Under the pieces are notes generated by a model. It did no database searches, was not told where the DNA came from, and saw only the letters and a program-made list of their open reading frames with translations. From Phascolarctobacterium sp. ET69 (lineage in GTDB: Bacteria > Bacillota > Negativicutes > Acidaminococcales > Acidaminococcaceae), in contig NZ_JAMBLR010000002.1 in the NCBI RefSeq assembly GCF_023336935.1, forward strand, positions 186,001 through 250,000: DNA of 64,000 nt. Direction: 5' to 3'. The position numbers were made by a program, and so were the translations under genes. Positions 1-7,606 of the stretch are shown here, piece after piece. Within the stretch, counting starts at the first letter, position 1; every line of letters starts with the position of its first letter.

Positions 1-979
1 GATGACCTGCAAATGCGCAGTTGCCAATCTGCCTTACGGCGGCGGCAAAGGCGGCATTATTGTTGACCCGTCCAAACTTTCGCAGGCAGAACTTGAACGT
101 TTGACCCGCGGCTACATTGACAGAATCGCTCCCATTATCGGCGAAAAAATGGATATTCCTGCCCCTGATATGAATACCAACGCTCAGATTATGGGCTGGA
201 TGATGGATGAATACAGCAAGCTGAAAGGCCAGTATGAACCGGGATTCATTACCGGCAAACCGATTTGCATCGGCGGCTCTTTGGGCCGTACCGCAGCTAC
301 CGGCCGCGGCGTAATGGTTGCAGCAGGCGAAGCAATTAAAGCCATGGGCATTAAACCCGAAGAAGCAACCTGCGCAGTACAGGGCTTCGGCAACGTAGGC
401 AGCTGGACTGCTAAACTGATTCACGACCTTGGCGTTAAAATTGTGGCTTTAAGCGATGTTTACGGCGCTATTATGAATGAAGACGGACTTGACCCGTACG
501 AAGTTGAAAAACACGTACAGGCAACCGGCAGCGTAGTAAACTTCCCGGGCAGCAAAGCAATCAGCAACGCCGACCTTCTGGCAATGGAAGTTACCGTGCT
601 TGCTCCGTGCGCAATGGAACTTCAGATTACAAAAGACAATGCGGCTGATGTTAAGGCAAAAATTATCGTTGAAGGCGCTAATGGCCCGACAACTCCGGAA
701 GCTGACGAAATCCTTGATAAGAATGGCATTCTGGTTGTGCCGGATATTCTCGCCAACGGCGGCGGCGTAACCGTAAGCTACTTTGAATGGGTTCAGTGCC
801 TGTACCGTTACTTCTGGACTGAAGAAGAAGTTATTGATAAACAGACCCAGTTGATGATTGGCGCGTTTAAACAGGTATATGACACCGCTAAAAAATACGA
901 AGTTAACATGCGTACCGCAGCTTATATCGTAGCCCTTAACCGTCTGGACGAAGCTATGAAATTCCGCGGCGCATATTAA
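1..979 (+). CDS. gdhA: NAD(P)-dependent glutamate dehydrogenase, 5'-partial
   Basis: Glu/Leu/Phe/Val dehydrogenase family. It interconverts glutamate and 2-oxoglutarate plus ammonia in the cytoplasm and is a central step for a glutamate-fermenting organism. The window opens inside the gene: the first codons read [18 protein letters not shown], a motif that normally lies about 90 residues into a roughly 415-residue enzyme, so the ATG at base 2 is an internal Met and not the start. The visible part carries the substrate-binding lysines (MTCK and GGGKGG), the catalytic lysine of VDPSK, the Rossmann motif QGFGNVGS and the NGGGV segment. An intrinsic terminator follows 50 bases after the stop. Glutamate dehydrogenase fits better than leucine or phenylalanine dehydrogenase from the [14 protein letters not shown] segment, but cofactor choice cannot be read from this part. 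Confidence 0.93.
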   Translation, partial: MTCKCAVANLPYGGGKGGIIVDPSKLSQAELERLTRGYIDRIAPIIGEKMDIPAPDMNTNAQIMGWMMDEYSKLKGQYEPGFITGKPICIGGSLGRTAATGRGVMVAAGEAIKAMGIKPEEATCAVQGFGNVGSWTAKLIHDLGVKIVALSDVYGAIMNEDGLDPYEVEKHVQATGSVVNFPGSKAISNADLLAMEVTVLAPCAMELQITKDNAADVKAKIIVEGANGPTTPEADEILDKNGILVVPDILANGGGVTVSYFEWVQCLYRYFWTEEEVIDKQTQLMIGAFKQVYDTAKKYEVNMRTAAYIVALNRLDEAMKFRGAY

Positions 980-1029
980 TAAGCGTTTTAAACTTCATTA
1001 AAATTTAATTGATTAATGGCAGTATTAAA

Positions 1030-1057
1030 CCCCGGCAGCCGTTACTGCCGGGGTTTT
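1030..1057 (+). terminator. Intrinsic terminator after glutamate dehydrogenase
   Basis: A perfect 9-bp stem CCCCGGCAG/CTGCCGGGG with a 6-base loop is followed by TTTT. It separates the dehydrogenase from the nitrilase, so the nitrilase probably has its own promoter or depends on read-through. Confidence 0.9.
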
Positions 1058-1080
1058 GTGTGAATGCAGAGGGAGGATTT

Positions 1081-2001
1081 ATGAAAGATTGGCAAAAGAG
1101 CTGCAAGATTGCTGTGGTACAGGCTGCTCCTGTATTGTTTGATAAAAAAGCCTGTGTGGAAAAGGCAGTGGCACTCATTAAAGAATGTGCTGAAAACAAG
1201 GCTGAATTAATTGTATTTCCGGAATTGTTTATACCGGGATATCCTTACGGAATGACTTTTGGTTTTACTGTTGGCAGCAGAAATGAAGCGGGGCGTAAAG
1301 ATTGGCTGCGGTATTATGAAAACAGCATTGTTGTACCTGGACCTGAAACGGCGCTTTTGGCAAAAGCGGCAAAAGACGCAGGTGCCTGGCTCAGTATTGG
1401 CGTATCTGAACGTGATGCCGTAACGGCAACGCTGTATAATACTAATTTGTTCTTTTCACCGGAAGGTGAAATTATTGTACACCGCAAATTAAAACCTACC
1501 GGTTCGGAACGCGTGGTATGGGGTGATGCCGACAAAAACTATTTCCCGGTTGCCGAAACGCCGTGGGGGCCAATGGGCAGTATGATTTGCTGGGAAAGCT
1601 ATATGCCGCTGGCAAGGGCTGCGCTTTATCAAAAAGGCATTACTCTGTATATTTCGCCAAATACCAATGATAATGATGAATGGCAAAGCACAATTAAGCA
1701 TATAGCTATTGAAGGCCACTGCTATTTTATAAACTGCGATATGTATTTTACACGTGATACTTACCCGGCAGATTTGCAGGCGCAGGATGAAATTGCTAAA
1801 CTGCCTGAAAAAGTGTGCCGCGGCGGCAGCTGCATTGTTGACCCTTATGGGCATTACCTGACAGAACCGGTATGGGACAAAGAAGCTGTTATTTATGCCG
1901 AGCTTGATATGAGCAAAGTGGCTGCAAGCCGTATGGAATTTGATGTATGCGGCCATTATGCAAGGCCTGATGTTTTAAAACTGGTTGTTGAAGATAAATA
2001 A
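1081..2001 (+). CDS. Nitrilase (carbon-nitrogen hydrolase family)
   Basis: A 306-residue cytoplasmic hydrolase of the nitrilase branch, expected to convert an organic nitrile to the acid plus ammonia. The catalytic triad is readable: Glu in FPELFIPGYP (about residue 46), Lys in HRKLKPT (about 134) and Cys in ICWESYMPLAR (about 170). The CWE-YMPLAR block is typical of true nitrilases (plant and bacterial aliphatic or arylaceto- type) rather than of amidases or carbamoylases. The reading frame is open upstream to 1009, but the ATG at 1081 is preceded by GAGGGAGG at the right distance and begins the conserved beta strand, so it is taken as the start. It lies alone between two terminators. The actual nitrile substrate is unknown. 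Confidence 0.9.
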   Translation: MKDWQKSCKIAVVQAAPVLFDKKACVEKAVALIKECAENKAELIVFPELFIPGYPYGMTFGFTVGSRNEAGRKDWLRYYENSIVVPGPETALLAKAAKDAGAWLSIGVSERDAVTATLYNTNLFFSPEGEIIVHRKLKPTGSERVVWGDADKNYFPVAETPWGPMGSMICWESYMPLARAALYQKGITLYISPNTNDNDEWQSTIKHIAIEGHCYFINCDMYFTRDTYPADLQAQDEIAKLPEKVCRGGSCIVDPYGHYLTEPVWDKEAVIYAELDMSKVAASRMEFDVCGHYARPDVLKLVVEDK

Positions 2002-2006
2002 AACCA

Positions 2007-2042
2007 AAATACCTTCCGCCGCGTTTGGCAGAAGGTATTTTT
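2007..2042. terminator. Bidirectional terminator between convergent genes
   Basis: AAAATACCTTC and GAAGGTATTTTT form an inverted repeat extended inward by GCC/GGC. A-run and T-run flank both sides, so it can stop the nitrilase transcript on the plus strand and the yjiHG transcript on the minus strand. Confidence 0.85.
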
Positions 2043-2066
2043 GCTTTATACCGTATTATTAAATTA

Positions 2067-2546
2067 TCAAGCAAAGAATAAATTCATGATAATCATAGCG
2101 CAGAGTGCGTTGAGAAGGCTGGCAAGCATTAAAAGCGGCCAGTATTTTTTTGGTACATCGGCTACGCCTAAAAGCCTGCCCATATATTGCAGTTGTGCCC
2201 CAAGCAAAAAGAAGCAGGGCATCAGAATCGTAATGTGGCGTGAGTCAAGCATGCCGTTTGCTGCCATGTTAGCTGCAAGCCCTACAGAAGCAGAACTGGA
2301 AAGCCAAGCAGTAAGCACTACCGTAACGGCTTCGCCTGGCAGTCCAAACAGTGTCATTGCCGGTCCGAAGACATTGCCTAAAAAACTCATAACACCAAGC
2401 AAATTGAGTATTTCTGCAACGGCATAAGCCATTAAGATGTTAGGTACAAGATTGTTGATTGCTATATTAAAACCCTTGCGGGCACCGATAACGAAAATAT
2501 CAAACGGATTGCCGGATACGTTTTTTGCTTGAACGCCGTTACTCAT
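2067..2546 (-). CDS. yjiG: YjiG-family inner-membrane protein (copy 1)
   Basis: A 159-residue hydrophobic protein with a nucleoside-recognition/Gate-type domain. It matches E. coli YjiG in length and in motifs such as GARKGFNIAINN near the N-terminus and the GLPGEAVTVVLTAW segment. It is translated just after yjiH with an 8-bp overlap; its AAGGAGG ribosome site lies inside the end of yjiH, so the two products are probably made in equal amounts and form one complex. Gate-domain proteins are related to transporter halves, but no substrate is established. The neighbouring divergent gene is an M20 amidohydrolase, and a second yjiHG pair at 38.7-39.8 kb also sits with M20 peptidases, which suggests transport of acyl-amino acids or small peptides (inference). 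Confidence 0.88.
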   Translation of the reverse strand: MSNGVQAKNVSGNPFDIFVIGARKGFNIAINNLVPNILMAYAVAEILNLLGVMSFLGNVFGPAMTLFGLPGEAVTVVLTAWLSSSASVGLAANMAANGMLDSRHITILMPCFFLLGAQLQYMGRLLGVADVPKKYWPLLMLASLLNALCAMIIMNLFFA

Positions 2547-3216
2547 TTTTAAAATCCTCCTTGTAAACAGTATTTAAAACAAAGCGCACAAACATGGCGC
2601 CGACAAATTTAAAAACAAACATCAGTAAAAAAGGTACAAGCAGCGGCACGGTTAAATAAGAAAACAGAGCAGAACCGATAGCAAAATAGTTGTTGATAAG
2701 TCCTGCACCGGAATATTGCCATGAGCCGATGATTGTAAGCTCTTTTTTTGTTATCAGGTCCTGGTCGTATAGTTCTTTGGTTAATGCCGCACCGGCATCT
2801 GTGCTTTGCAGGTCGGTAATCAGTGCTAGCCCGGTTAAACCCGGTACGCCGAGCAATGGTCGCAGCAATGGTGTTAAAAGTTTGTGGGCAGCTTTAATAG
2901 CTCCGTAGTGCGATAAAACTTCAAGACAGCCGATTGCCAGCATTACGCTTGGCACAAGTGACAGCGCAAACATAAAACCGCCGCGTGCACCCAGCCCGCC
3001 GGTGCCGACAAATGTATCCTTGCCAAGCGTTTTAACGGTGCCGAATTTGCCTATCAGTGTACTGAAGTCAAATGCGCTGAGCCATTTCATACCGTCAAAG
3101 CCGGTCATTATTCCGGAAAAGAATAAAATTGCAGCGGCTAAGGAAATAAAAGCCTTTGGCCCTACACGCCATTCTTCGGAATCAAAGTTAGTGAGTTTTT
3201 TCTCATTTTTCTCCAT
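2539..3216 (-). CDS. yjiH: YjiH-family inner-membrane protein (copy 1)
   Basis: A 225-residue membrane protein of the YjiH family (Gate/nucleoside-recognition domain), with a short charged N-terminus followed by several hydrophobic segments and the conserved GVPGLTGLALITDLQSTDAGA block. The ATG at 3216 has a strong GGAGGG site. It is the first gene of a two-gene operon with yjiG, read from a consensus promoter at 3268-3296 that faces away from the M20 gene at 3431. In E. coli yjiGH lies next to iadA, an isoaspartyl dipeptidase, so the peptidase association is seen elsewhere. Role as a two-subunit transporter is inferred. Confidence 0.88.
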   Translation of the reverse strand: MEKNEKKLTNFDSEEWRVGPKAFISLAAAILFFSGIMTGFDGMKWLSAFDFSTLIGKFGTVKTLGKDTFVGTGGLGARGGFMFALSLVPSVMLAIGCLEVLSHYGAIKAAHKLLTPLLRPLLGVPGLTGLALITDLQSTDAGAALTKELYDQDLITKKELTIIGSWQYSGAGLINNYFAIGSALFSYLTVPLLVPFLLMFVFKFVGAMFVRFVLNTVYKEDFKNE

Positions 3217-3259
3217 AATACCCTCCTATCAAACAACAAAAACAAATAATGCAACAAAT

Positions 3260-3281
3260 TTGTCTTTATTATATTGACAAA
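3260..3281. promoter_or_regulatory. Inverted repeat overlapping the yjiHG -10 box, candidate operator
   Basis: TTTGTC and GACAAA arms flank ten A/T bases and cover the -10 hexamer of the yjiHG promoter. A regulator bound here would block yjiHG directly and could also affect the divergent M20 gene. No regulator is identified for it. Confidence 0.4.
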
Positions 3282-3296
3282 AATGCGCAATGTCAA
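3268..3296 (-). promoter_or_regulatory. Sigma-70-type promoter for yjiHG
   Basis: On the minus strand TTGACA, a 17-base spacer and TATAAT, both hexamers perfect. Transcription would start about 45 bases before the yjiH ATG. Confidence 0.85.
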
Positions 3297-3344
3297 GACG
3301 AAGTTGAAAATTTATTTTTAGAATTTTTAAAATAAATTTTAGTG

Positions 3345-3373
3345 TTGCTATTTAAAAAACGATGTGTTATAAT
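3345..3373 (+). promoter_or_regulatory. Sigma-70-type promoter for the M20 gene at 3431
   Basis: TTGCTA, 17 bases, TATAAT, ending about 57 bases before the start codon. It is divergent from the yjiHG promoter with about 50 bases between the two -35 boxes. Confidence 0.75.
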
Positions 3374-3430
3374 TTTTTCAAATTTTGGTAAAATAATTGT
3401 TGTTGGTTGTTGTTTTTAGAGGAGGATAAT

Positions 3431-4534
3431 ATGGCTATTTTAAATGTAAAAGATATTTTTCATGATTTACACCAAATTCCGGAAATAGGCTTTCAAGAAT
3501 TTAAAACTTCTGCTTATCTTGCAGATAAATTAAGAGAACTTGGTTACAAAGTTACAACGAATGTTGGCGGAACCGGCGTTGTAGGTGTAGTAAAGGGTGC
3601 GGAACCAGGACCAGTAATGCTTTTGCGTGCAGATATGGATGCGCTGCCGTTTGTTATTAACGGCGAGCATAAAGCAATACACGCCTGTGGGCATGATGCG
3701 CACTGCTCTATGGTTTTGGCAGCGGCTTCTAACTTAAAAGATAAAATAAAAAAAGGAACTTTAAAAATTTTGTTTCAACAGGGCGAGGAAACTTTAAAAG
3801 GCGCGCTGGCTGTAATTGACGCTGGTGTGCTAGAAGACGTCGATATTGCTGTCGGGCTGCATATCCGTCCAGTGCAGGATTTGCCGTTTGGCAAATTATC
3901 GCCTGCTGTAAGGCATGCTTCAAGCACCTTTGCCAAAGTAAAAATTACAGGGCAAAGCTGTCACGGTTCGCGCCCGCATTTGGGTGTTAACGCTGTTGAA
4001 GCAGCAGCGGCGGTTATCAATGCGGCGTCTGGGGTTAGAATTAATCCGGTAATTTCCTGGTCTTGCAAAGCTACAGCCGTTAATGGTGGCGGCAATGCGT
4101 ATAATATTATTCCAGACCATGCGGAGATAACTTTTGACGTGCGCTGCCAGGAAAATGAAGGTATGACAGAATTGCTTGGCAAACTGCAGAAAGCTGCAGA
4201 AAATGTTGCCGCTGCTTACGGGGCAACGGCAGAATTTAGCTTACCGGGCGGAGTTATTCCAGCAGCAGTGCTTGATAAAGAGCTTACTGCCGAAGTTGCA
4301 GAGTGCATTAAAGAAGTCGTGGGTGAAGAAAATCTCGGCGAAGAACTTGTAAATCCCGGCGGTGAAGATTTCCATTACTTTGCTAAAACATATCCTAAAT
4401 TAAAATCGGCTTATTTTGGCGTCGGCGTTGCTGCCGAACCTGGGCTGCACGACCCTAATATGCATTTTAATATCGATGGTTTACAGGCTGGCGTGGAAGT
4501 TTTGGAAAAAATTACACTGAAAAAGCTTGGGTGA
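3431..4534 (+). CDS. M20-family amidohydrolase (N-acyl-amino-acid hydrolase type)
   Basis: A 367-residue cytoplasmic zinc hydrolase of the M20D type, related to aminoacylases such as AmhX. Visible metal and catalytic motifs are DMDALP, HACGHDAH, QQGEET and the dimerisation/substrate motif HGSRPHLGVNAVEAA. A late His in LHDPNMHF completes the site. The frame is open from 3407, but the ATG at 3431 follows AGAGGAGG by an ideal spacing. It probably removes an acyl group from an amino acid or cleaves a small amide; the substrate is not readable. Divergent from yjiHG and convergent with a second M20D gene, with a long hairpin between them. QQGEE replaces the more usual QPAEE of the family, which keeps the catalytic Glu. 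Confidence 0.85.
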   Translation: MAILNVKDIFHDLHQIPEIGFQEFKTSAYLADKLRELGYKVTTNVGGTGVVGVVKGAEPGPVMLLRADMDALPFVINGEHKAIHACGHDAHCSMVLAAASNLKDKIKKGTLKILFQQGEETLKGALAVIDAGVLEDVDIAVGLHIRPVQDLPFGKLSPAVRHASSTFAKVKITGQSCHGSRPHLGVNAVEAAAAVINAASGVRINPVISWSCKATAVNGGGNAYNIIPDHAEITFDVRCQENEGMTELLGKLQKAAENVAAAYGATAEFSLPGGVIPAAVLDKELTAEVAECIKEVVGEENLGEELVNPGGEDFHYFAKTYPKLKSAYFGVGVAAEPGLHDPNMHFNIDGLQAGVEVLEKITLKKLG

Positions 4535-4585
4535 TTGCAGGTTGCTAACGGTATATTTTAAATAAAATAATTGACTTAGATATAA

Positions 4586-4655
4586 AAAATCCACCTGTTA
4601 TGGAAGGTTTAAAGATTGCTTAACCTTTGAGTCCAAACAGGTGGATTTTGTTTTT
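4586..4655. terminator. Long bidirectional terminator hairpin
   Basis: AAATCCACCTGTT pairs with AACAGGTGGATTT over a distance of about 35 bases, and the interior adds GGTTTAAG/CTTAACC around an ATTG loop. A-rich and T-rich flanks let it work for both of the convergent M20 genes. Confidence 0.8.
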
Positions 4656-4659
4656 TATC

Positions 4660-5850
4660 TTACTCCAGCATAGAAAAATCCGAGCCGGTAAACAGGAAAA
4701 CAATGCCGCAGAATGTTACAGCCCCGGCTGAAATAGCGTCCTCGCTGAAAAGCAGCTTTCCGTTATGCAGGGCAAGATGCGAGTTTGGGTCTGCCATGCC
4801 AGTGCCGATACGGAAAAATGCCCCCGGTTTTTTAGCAAGATAGAAGGAAAAATCTTCCGAACCCATAGACGCGGAGGGGAGAATACTTACTTTATCGTTG
4901 CCTAAAAGTTTTGCAGCGGAAGTTTCTATCATACCTACAAGATTATCTGCTCCTATAACAGGCCCGCAGCCGGGTATAATTTCCGTTTCGGCGTGTACGC
5001 GCAGTGCCAGCGCCGTGCCGTCGGCAATGCGTTTAATGCTTTCGTGTATTTGCCTGCGTGTTTCCGGCACCAGATAGCGCATGGAACCTTCAAGCACTAC
5101 TTCTGAAGGAATGATATTGGCTGCAGTGCCTGCCGTCATTTTGCCTACGGTAATAACAGCGGAATCGAGCGGATTAAGTTCGCGCGAAACTATGGTTTGA
5201 AGCTGAGTAATCATATAAGCAGCTGCAGCAATCGGGTCCGGTGTTTTATGCGGGTGCGCTGCATGGCCGCCGGGAGCGGTAATTGTAATTTTAAAACTGT
5301 CGGAACCGGCCATCATCGGGCCGTATTTAATGCCGATTGAACCGCCGGGAACATCCGGCCAGGTATGTACGCCGAAAACAGCGTCAACATCATCTAAAAA
5401 TCCGTTGTTAATAATGGTTTCAGAACCGCCGAGTTTTTCTTCCGCCGGCTGGAAAAAGAATTTTACTGTACCGTGCAGGTGCTGGCGGTATTTGCTCAAA
5501 AGCCGGGCTGCCGCAAGCAGTGAAGTCATATGCAAATCGTGTCCGCAGGCATGGCAGCATCCTTCGTTTACGGATGCAAATTCCAACCCTGTATTTTCCT
5601 TAACCGGCAGCGCGTCGATATCGGCCCTTAATGCGATTGTTTTTCCGGGCATTGCACCATGTAAAACGCCGACAGCACCGGTAAAACCTTTGTTGTCATA
5701 AACTTCGATACCGTATTTATTTAATTCGTCTTTTATGAATTTTGTGGTATTTTCTTCCTGAAAGCTTAATTCCGGATGCTGGTGCAGGTAGCGCCTGATT
5801 TTTATATATTCAGGTTCAAGTTCCTGCATCATTTTTTGAATGGCTGACAT
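4660..5850 (-). CDS. M20D-family amidohydrolase (hippurate/IAA-amino-acid hydrolase type)
   Basis: A 396-residue cytoplasmic amidohydrolase of the HipO/ILR1-like group. Motifs seen are DIDALP, CCHACGHDLHM, FQPAEEKLGG, GGHAAHPH and the C-terminal MGSEDFSFYL, which together supply the two-metal site, catalytic Glu and substrate-binding His. Usual length for the group is about 390. The frame extends to 5868, but the Met at 5850 is chosen because GGGAGG lies 8 bases before it. Upstream at 5872-5890 is a pair of ATTATAAT-like palindromes also found before the creatininase-family gene at 6782, so both are probably controlled by the GntR regulator encoded between them. Likely substrates are N-acyl or N-aroyl amino acids. 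Confidence 0.88.
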   Translation of the reverse strand: MSAIQKMMQELEPEYIKIRRYLHQHPELSFQEENTTKFIKDELNKYGIEVYDNKGFTGAVGVLHGAMPGKTIALRADIDALPVKENTGLEFASVNEGCCHACGHDLHMTSLLAAARLLSKYRQHLHGTVKFFFQPAEEKLGGSETIINNGFLDDVDAVFGVHTWPDVPGGSIGIKYGPMMAGSDSFKITITAPGGHAAHPHKTPDPIAAAAYMITQLQTIVSRELNPLDSAVITVGKMTAGTAANIIPSEVVLEGSMRYLVPETRRQIHESIKRIADGTALALRVHAETEIIPGCGPVIGADNLVGMIETSAAKLLGNDKVSILPSASMGSEDFSFYLAKKPGAFFRIGTGMADPNSHLALHNGKLLFSEDAISAGAVTFCGIVFLFTGSDFSMLE

Positions 5851-5871
5851 ATTATTACCTCCCAACAAAAG

Positions 5872-5890
5872 ATTATAATATTATGATATT
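5872..5890. promoter_or_regulatory. Candidate GntR operator, copy in M20D promoter
   Basis: Two tandem 8-bp palindromes, ATTATAAT and ATTATGAT, lie 22 bases before the M20D start. The same element appears as three perfect copies at 6733-6756. Confidence 0.5.
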
Positions 5891-5924
5891 CAATCTCACA
5901 AAAATACTAATTGATAAGATTTGC

Positions 5925-6647
5925 TTATAATTCTCCGGCGCTGTACTGCACGCGGTAATCCCAAACATCGGAATTTACATAATATTCGCCGAAAATAATC
6001 GGTTCGTAGTTTTCGTTAAGCTCTTTGCGGACGATTTTTAAAAGCGGAAAGCCGAACGGAACGGAAAAGAGATTGCCAAGTTCTTTATCGGCAGCCACTG
6101 CTTTAACGCGTTCCTGTACATAAGCAGTTTTTAAGCCGTGTTTTGATAAAAAGCTGCGTATGGATTTTATTTCACCGGCAGCAATTACTTCTTCCGGTTC
6201 CGGTTTTTCAAAATAATGGTTAAGGAAAAATAACGGTTTTCCATCGACATAACGAACGCGGGCAACGTATGTAAAAAGTTTTGCCGGGTCGGTTTTAAAT
6301 ACGCTGCATTGCTGTTCGTCCATCGCTTTTTTGCAGCATTTTAATGTTTGGCAGTGTACGGAATCACTATCTACCTTTTTGTCTATAAAGTGTACGCCAA
6401 AACCGCTCATTAAAAGCATATTTTCCCATGGTAAAGAGCTGGAAACAAAAGTGCCTTTGCCTGGCATGCGTACAATAAGCTGCTCGCTTTCCAGTTTTCC
6501 TAATGCCTGGCGTATGGGAGAGAGGCTGGTGCTATAACGCTCTGCCAGCGCGCTTTCGGTAGGCAGCTGTTCGCCCGGTTTATAAAAATGGCTGCGTATT
6601 TTGTTGTATAAATCCTGATAAATTTTAAAATTAAGTGTTTGTCTCAT
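5925..6647 (-). CDS. GntR-family transcriptional regulator, HutC/UTRA type
   Basis: A 240-residue DNA-binding regulator. Residues 1-70 are a GntR winged helix (LYNKIRSHFYKPGEQLPTE, then IRQALGKLESEQLI and GKGTFV); the remainder is a UTRA effector-binding domain ending in VNSDVWDYRVQ. The frame opens at 6653 with a TTG, but that codon sits only two bases from the AAAGGGA ribosome site, while ATG at 6647 has an 8-base spacing. It lies between an M20D gene on the same strand and a divergent creatininase-family/CitMHS operon, and both flanking promoters carry tandem ATTATAAT elements, so it probably controls both in response to a small acid or amide (inference). Confidence 0.9.
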   Translation of the reverse strand: MRQTLNFKIYQDLYNKIRSHFYKPGEQLPTESALAERYSTSLSPIRQALGKLESEQLIVRMPGKGTFVSSSLPWENMLLMSGFGVHFIDKKVDSDSVHCQTLKCCKKAMDEQQCSVFKTDPAKLFTYVARVRYVDGKPLFFLNHYFEKPEPEEVIAAGEIKSIRSFLSKHGLKTAYVQERVKAVAADKELGNLFSVPFGFPLLKIVRKELNENYEPIIFGEYYVNSDVWDYRVQYSAGEL

Positions 6648-6677
6648 TATCAAGTTCCCTTTATTATTGATACTTTA

Positions 6678-6707
6678 ATAATACCACATTGCCTGCACAG
6701 TTGCCAA
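6678..6707 (-). promoter_or_regulatory. Promoter of the GntR regulator
   Basis: On the minus strand TTGGCA, 18 bases, TATTAT, placed about 30 bases before the regulator start codon. Confidence 0.6.
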
Positions 6708-6732
6708 AAGGTTTTCTTGCTTTTTTCAGAAA

Positions 6733-6757
6733 ATTATAATATTATAATATTATAATA
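6733..6757. promoter_or_regulatory. Triple tandem palindrome ATTATAAT, candidate GntR operator
   Basis: Three perfect contiguous copies of the self-complementary octamer ATTATAAT lie 26-50 bases before the creatininase-family start. The copies also contain TATAAT hexamers, so operator and -10 box probably overlap. A two-copy version stands before the M20D gene at 5850. Confidence 0.55.
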
Positions 6758-6781
6758 AATTGATAAAAGGGAGTGGAGAAT

Positions 6782-7567
6782 ATGGAAAAACATGCTTTGT
6801 ATCATATGACCTGGAAAGAAATCGAAGAAGTATTTAAAAATGACCCGGTTGTTATTATTCCTATGGGTTCTACCGAACAGCAGGGAATACATTCTTTAAC
6901 CGGCGATTATCTGGCTGCTGAAGCTATTGCCAAACGTGTAGCGGAAAAAGCCGGTGCTTATTACGTCCCTGTTATTCCGTTTGGCTGCAGTGAATATTTC
7001 CGCTGTTTCCCGGGTACAATATCGCTCCGCCCTTCCACGGTAGAAGCCGTTATTACAGATGTTGTGGAAAGCCTTACCGAGCACGGTATTACAAAAATCT
7101 TTTTCATTAACGGCCATGCTGGAAATACACCCACTATTGAAGATGTGGCAAGAAAATTACGCCGCGAAAAGGGAATTGTATGTTTTTCGATAGATTTATG
7201 GCAGGGCTTAACTCCTGAAGCAAAAAAAGAAATTTATGGTGAAGGCCCTGATTCTTCCGGCCATGGCGGAGATCCTCTGACATCGGTAATGCTTTATTTA
7301 TATCCGGAAGATATGCGTATGGATTTGCTTAATCCGGTTGAAAACATTAAAGAGTATAAAGGCGTTCCTGTAAACGGCCTTAAAAAGGGTATGGTTAAAG
7401 GTGTTCCGTTCAATCTTTATATGGATATGATTGACGTTACCAAGCAGGGTGTAATGGGTAATCCGTTTGCATCCAGCGCAGAACGCGGAGAAAAAATAGT
7501 TAACCATTTGGTTGATGCGTGCTGTGAGATGGTAAAAATTATAAAAGAAAACGATACCCATATTTAA
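6782..7567 (+). CDS. Creatininase-family amidohydrolase
   Basis: A 261-residue protein of the creatininase/FAPy-hydrolase family, metal-dependent hydrolases of cyclic amides and related compounds. Recognised by IPMGSTEQQGIHS, LTGDYLAAE, FINGHAGN and SGHGGDPLTS in the family order. Two positions differ from creatininase: the usual EQHG reads EQQG, and the NGHYEN-type motif reads NGHAGN, so the second metal site appears altered while Glu, Asp and His of the first remain. GTG at 6773 is in frame, but it overlaps the AAGGGAG ribosome site that fits ATG 6782. It is followed after 39 bases by a CitMHS transporter, which suggests uptake and hydrolysis of one compound under GntR control. Substrate unknown. 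Confidence 0.82.
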   Translation: MEKHALYHMTWKEIEEVFKNDPVVIIPMGSTEQQGIHSLTGDYLAAEAIAKRVAEKAGAYYVPVIPFGCSEYFRCFPGTISLRPSTVEAVITDVVESLTEHGITKIFFINGHAGNTPTIEDVARKLRREKGIVCFSIDLWQGLTPEAKKEIYGEGPDSSGHGGDPLTSVMLYLYPEDMRMDLLNPVENIKEYKGVPVNGLKKGMVKGVPFNLYMDMIDVTKQGVMGNPFASSAERGEKIVNHLVDACCEMVKIIKENDTHI

Positions 7568-7606
7568 TTGTTGATTTATTTGGTTTTATAACGGGGAGGT
7601 AGAATT

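Noticed and set aside
2-979. Glutamate dehydrogenase as a complete gene starting at base 2
   Set aside because: The sequence begins in the conserved substrate-binding region; about 90 N-terminal residues are missing and must lie left of the window.
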